10,329 nucleotides of DNA, from NCBI GenBank assembly GCA_003573635.1, contig QUTJ01031200.1, positions 1 to 10,329 of the forward strand, given 5' to 3'. A program made the position numbers and the translations under genes. Shown piece by piece: positions 9,838 through 10,329 of the stretch. The notes beneath the pieces are model-generated. The model had not been told where the DNA came from. It saw nothing but the letters and a program-made list of their open reading frames with translations, and did not search any database. Position 1 is the first letter of the stretch. Each line of letters begins with the position of its first letter. The DNA comes from Goniomonas avonlea. Its lineage: Eukaryota > Cryptophyceae > Goniomonadida > Goniomonadaceae.

Positions 9838-10329
9838 CAGGGAGAGAATACTGCCTGCTTGTCACGGTCACGCACTGTGTCTCTCACTCATTCTCACTCT
9901 GCGTTTGCTCGATCGTCGAGAGAGGGTGGGAGGGAGGGAGGGAGGAGGGAGCAAAGAGAGAAGAGCGAGCGAGAGAGCAGAGAGGGAAGCGGACTTGAGC
10001 TCCACATGGACCTGCTGTCATATAATCTGAGGCTCATATGCGTGCTGCCGTGTAATCACTCGGAGTCGGTCCTGCAAATCGACTTGCGTCAGCGTGTGTC
10101 ACGATCACCCATCACCCTCACAGGTTCAACGGCAAGCCACGCGCCGCCGCTAAAATGCTCCGCCCATCACTGTGATCGCGATCACGATCACTGTCAGCGT
10201 CAGCGTCAGGGACGTCGACAAGGCCAGGCGACCAGGGGGGTGCCGTTGAGGCGGCACCGTACGCGCTTCGGTTGGTGAGTTCGCTACCTGAAGAACCACC
10301 CTGACGGGCTTGCGAGGCGGGCGCTTCCG

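Larger units (their letters stand above)
8833..10329. other. 3' flank of FHIP: no supported gene
   Basis: About 1.5 kb without a recognisable coding region on either strand. It contains a 30-nt direct repeat pair, a 19-bp minisatellite, a 16-bp palindrome at 9443-9458, a (TC)18 microsatellite and a GGGAGG-type purine tract at 9920-9990. Short frames at 9234-9452 and 9464-9673 (the latter begins with a hydrophobic MRRTFWTLIAWLTLVISG) look protein-like by eye but match nothing I know. GTCAGC repeats stand at 10189-10209. The next gene may begin near or beyond the right edge. Confidence 0.6.

Overview
This is nuclear DNA from a eukaryote. Two protein-coding genes are cut by GT-AG introns, there is no operon structure, and the introns are full of simple repeats. 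The proteins (a peroxisomal ether-lipid enzyme and an FHF-complex/Hook adaptor subunit) fit many animals, fungi and protists. I cannot name the organism; the 43-52 nt introns beside the promoter and a moderately GC-rich, microsatellite-laden genome make a unicellular eukaryote my best guess.

Layout. From 2891 leftwards to the window edge (minus strand) runs a 5'-complete, 3'-truncated alkylglycerone-phosphate synthase (AGPS) gene: nine exons seen, about 451 residues, with a PTS2-like peroxisomal signal at the N terminus. From 2959 rightwards (plus strand) runs a complete FHIP-family gene (FTS- and Hook-interacting protein, formerly FAM160), closest to the FHIP2 type: sixteen exons ending in TGA at 8830-8832, about 665 residues. 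The two start codons are only 67 nt apart, so the genes share a divergent promoter. From 8833 to 10329 I see no convincing gene, only repeats.

Exon models were built by hand from conservation, reading frame and splice-site phase. All AGPS joints are phase-consistent, and the FHIP exons sum to an exact multiple of three (1998 nt). The FHIP exon 10 acceptor is uncertain, and exons 13 and 15 have NAGNAG acceptors that leave three-base ambiguities.

The most striking structural signal is symmetrical: in both genes the introns nearest the shared promoter are tiny (43-52 nt), and those farther away are large (135-540 nt) and carry almost all of the repeats. Other points of interest are a decayed duplicate of an FHIP exon, a 19-nt sequence shared by two introns, a long alternating purine-pyrimidine tract, and a stop-free 51-nt intron.

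The two products are not known to act in one pathway. AGPS makes the ether bond of ether lipids inside peroxisomes; FHIP links Hook-dynein to endosomal cargo. In some fungi peroxisomes hitchhike on FHIP/Hook-driven endosomes, which makes the pairing intriguing but unproven.
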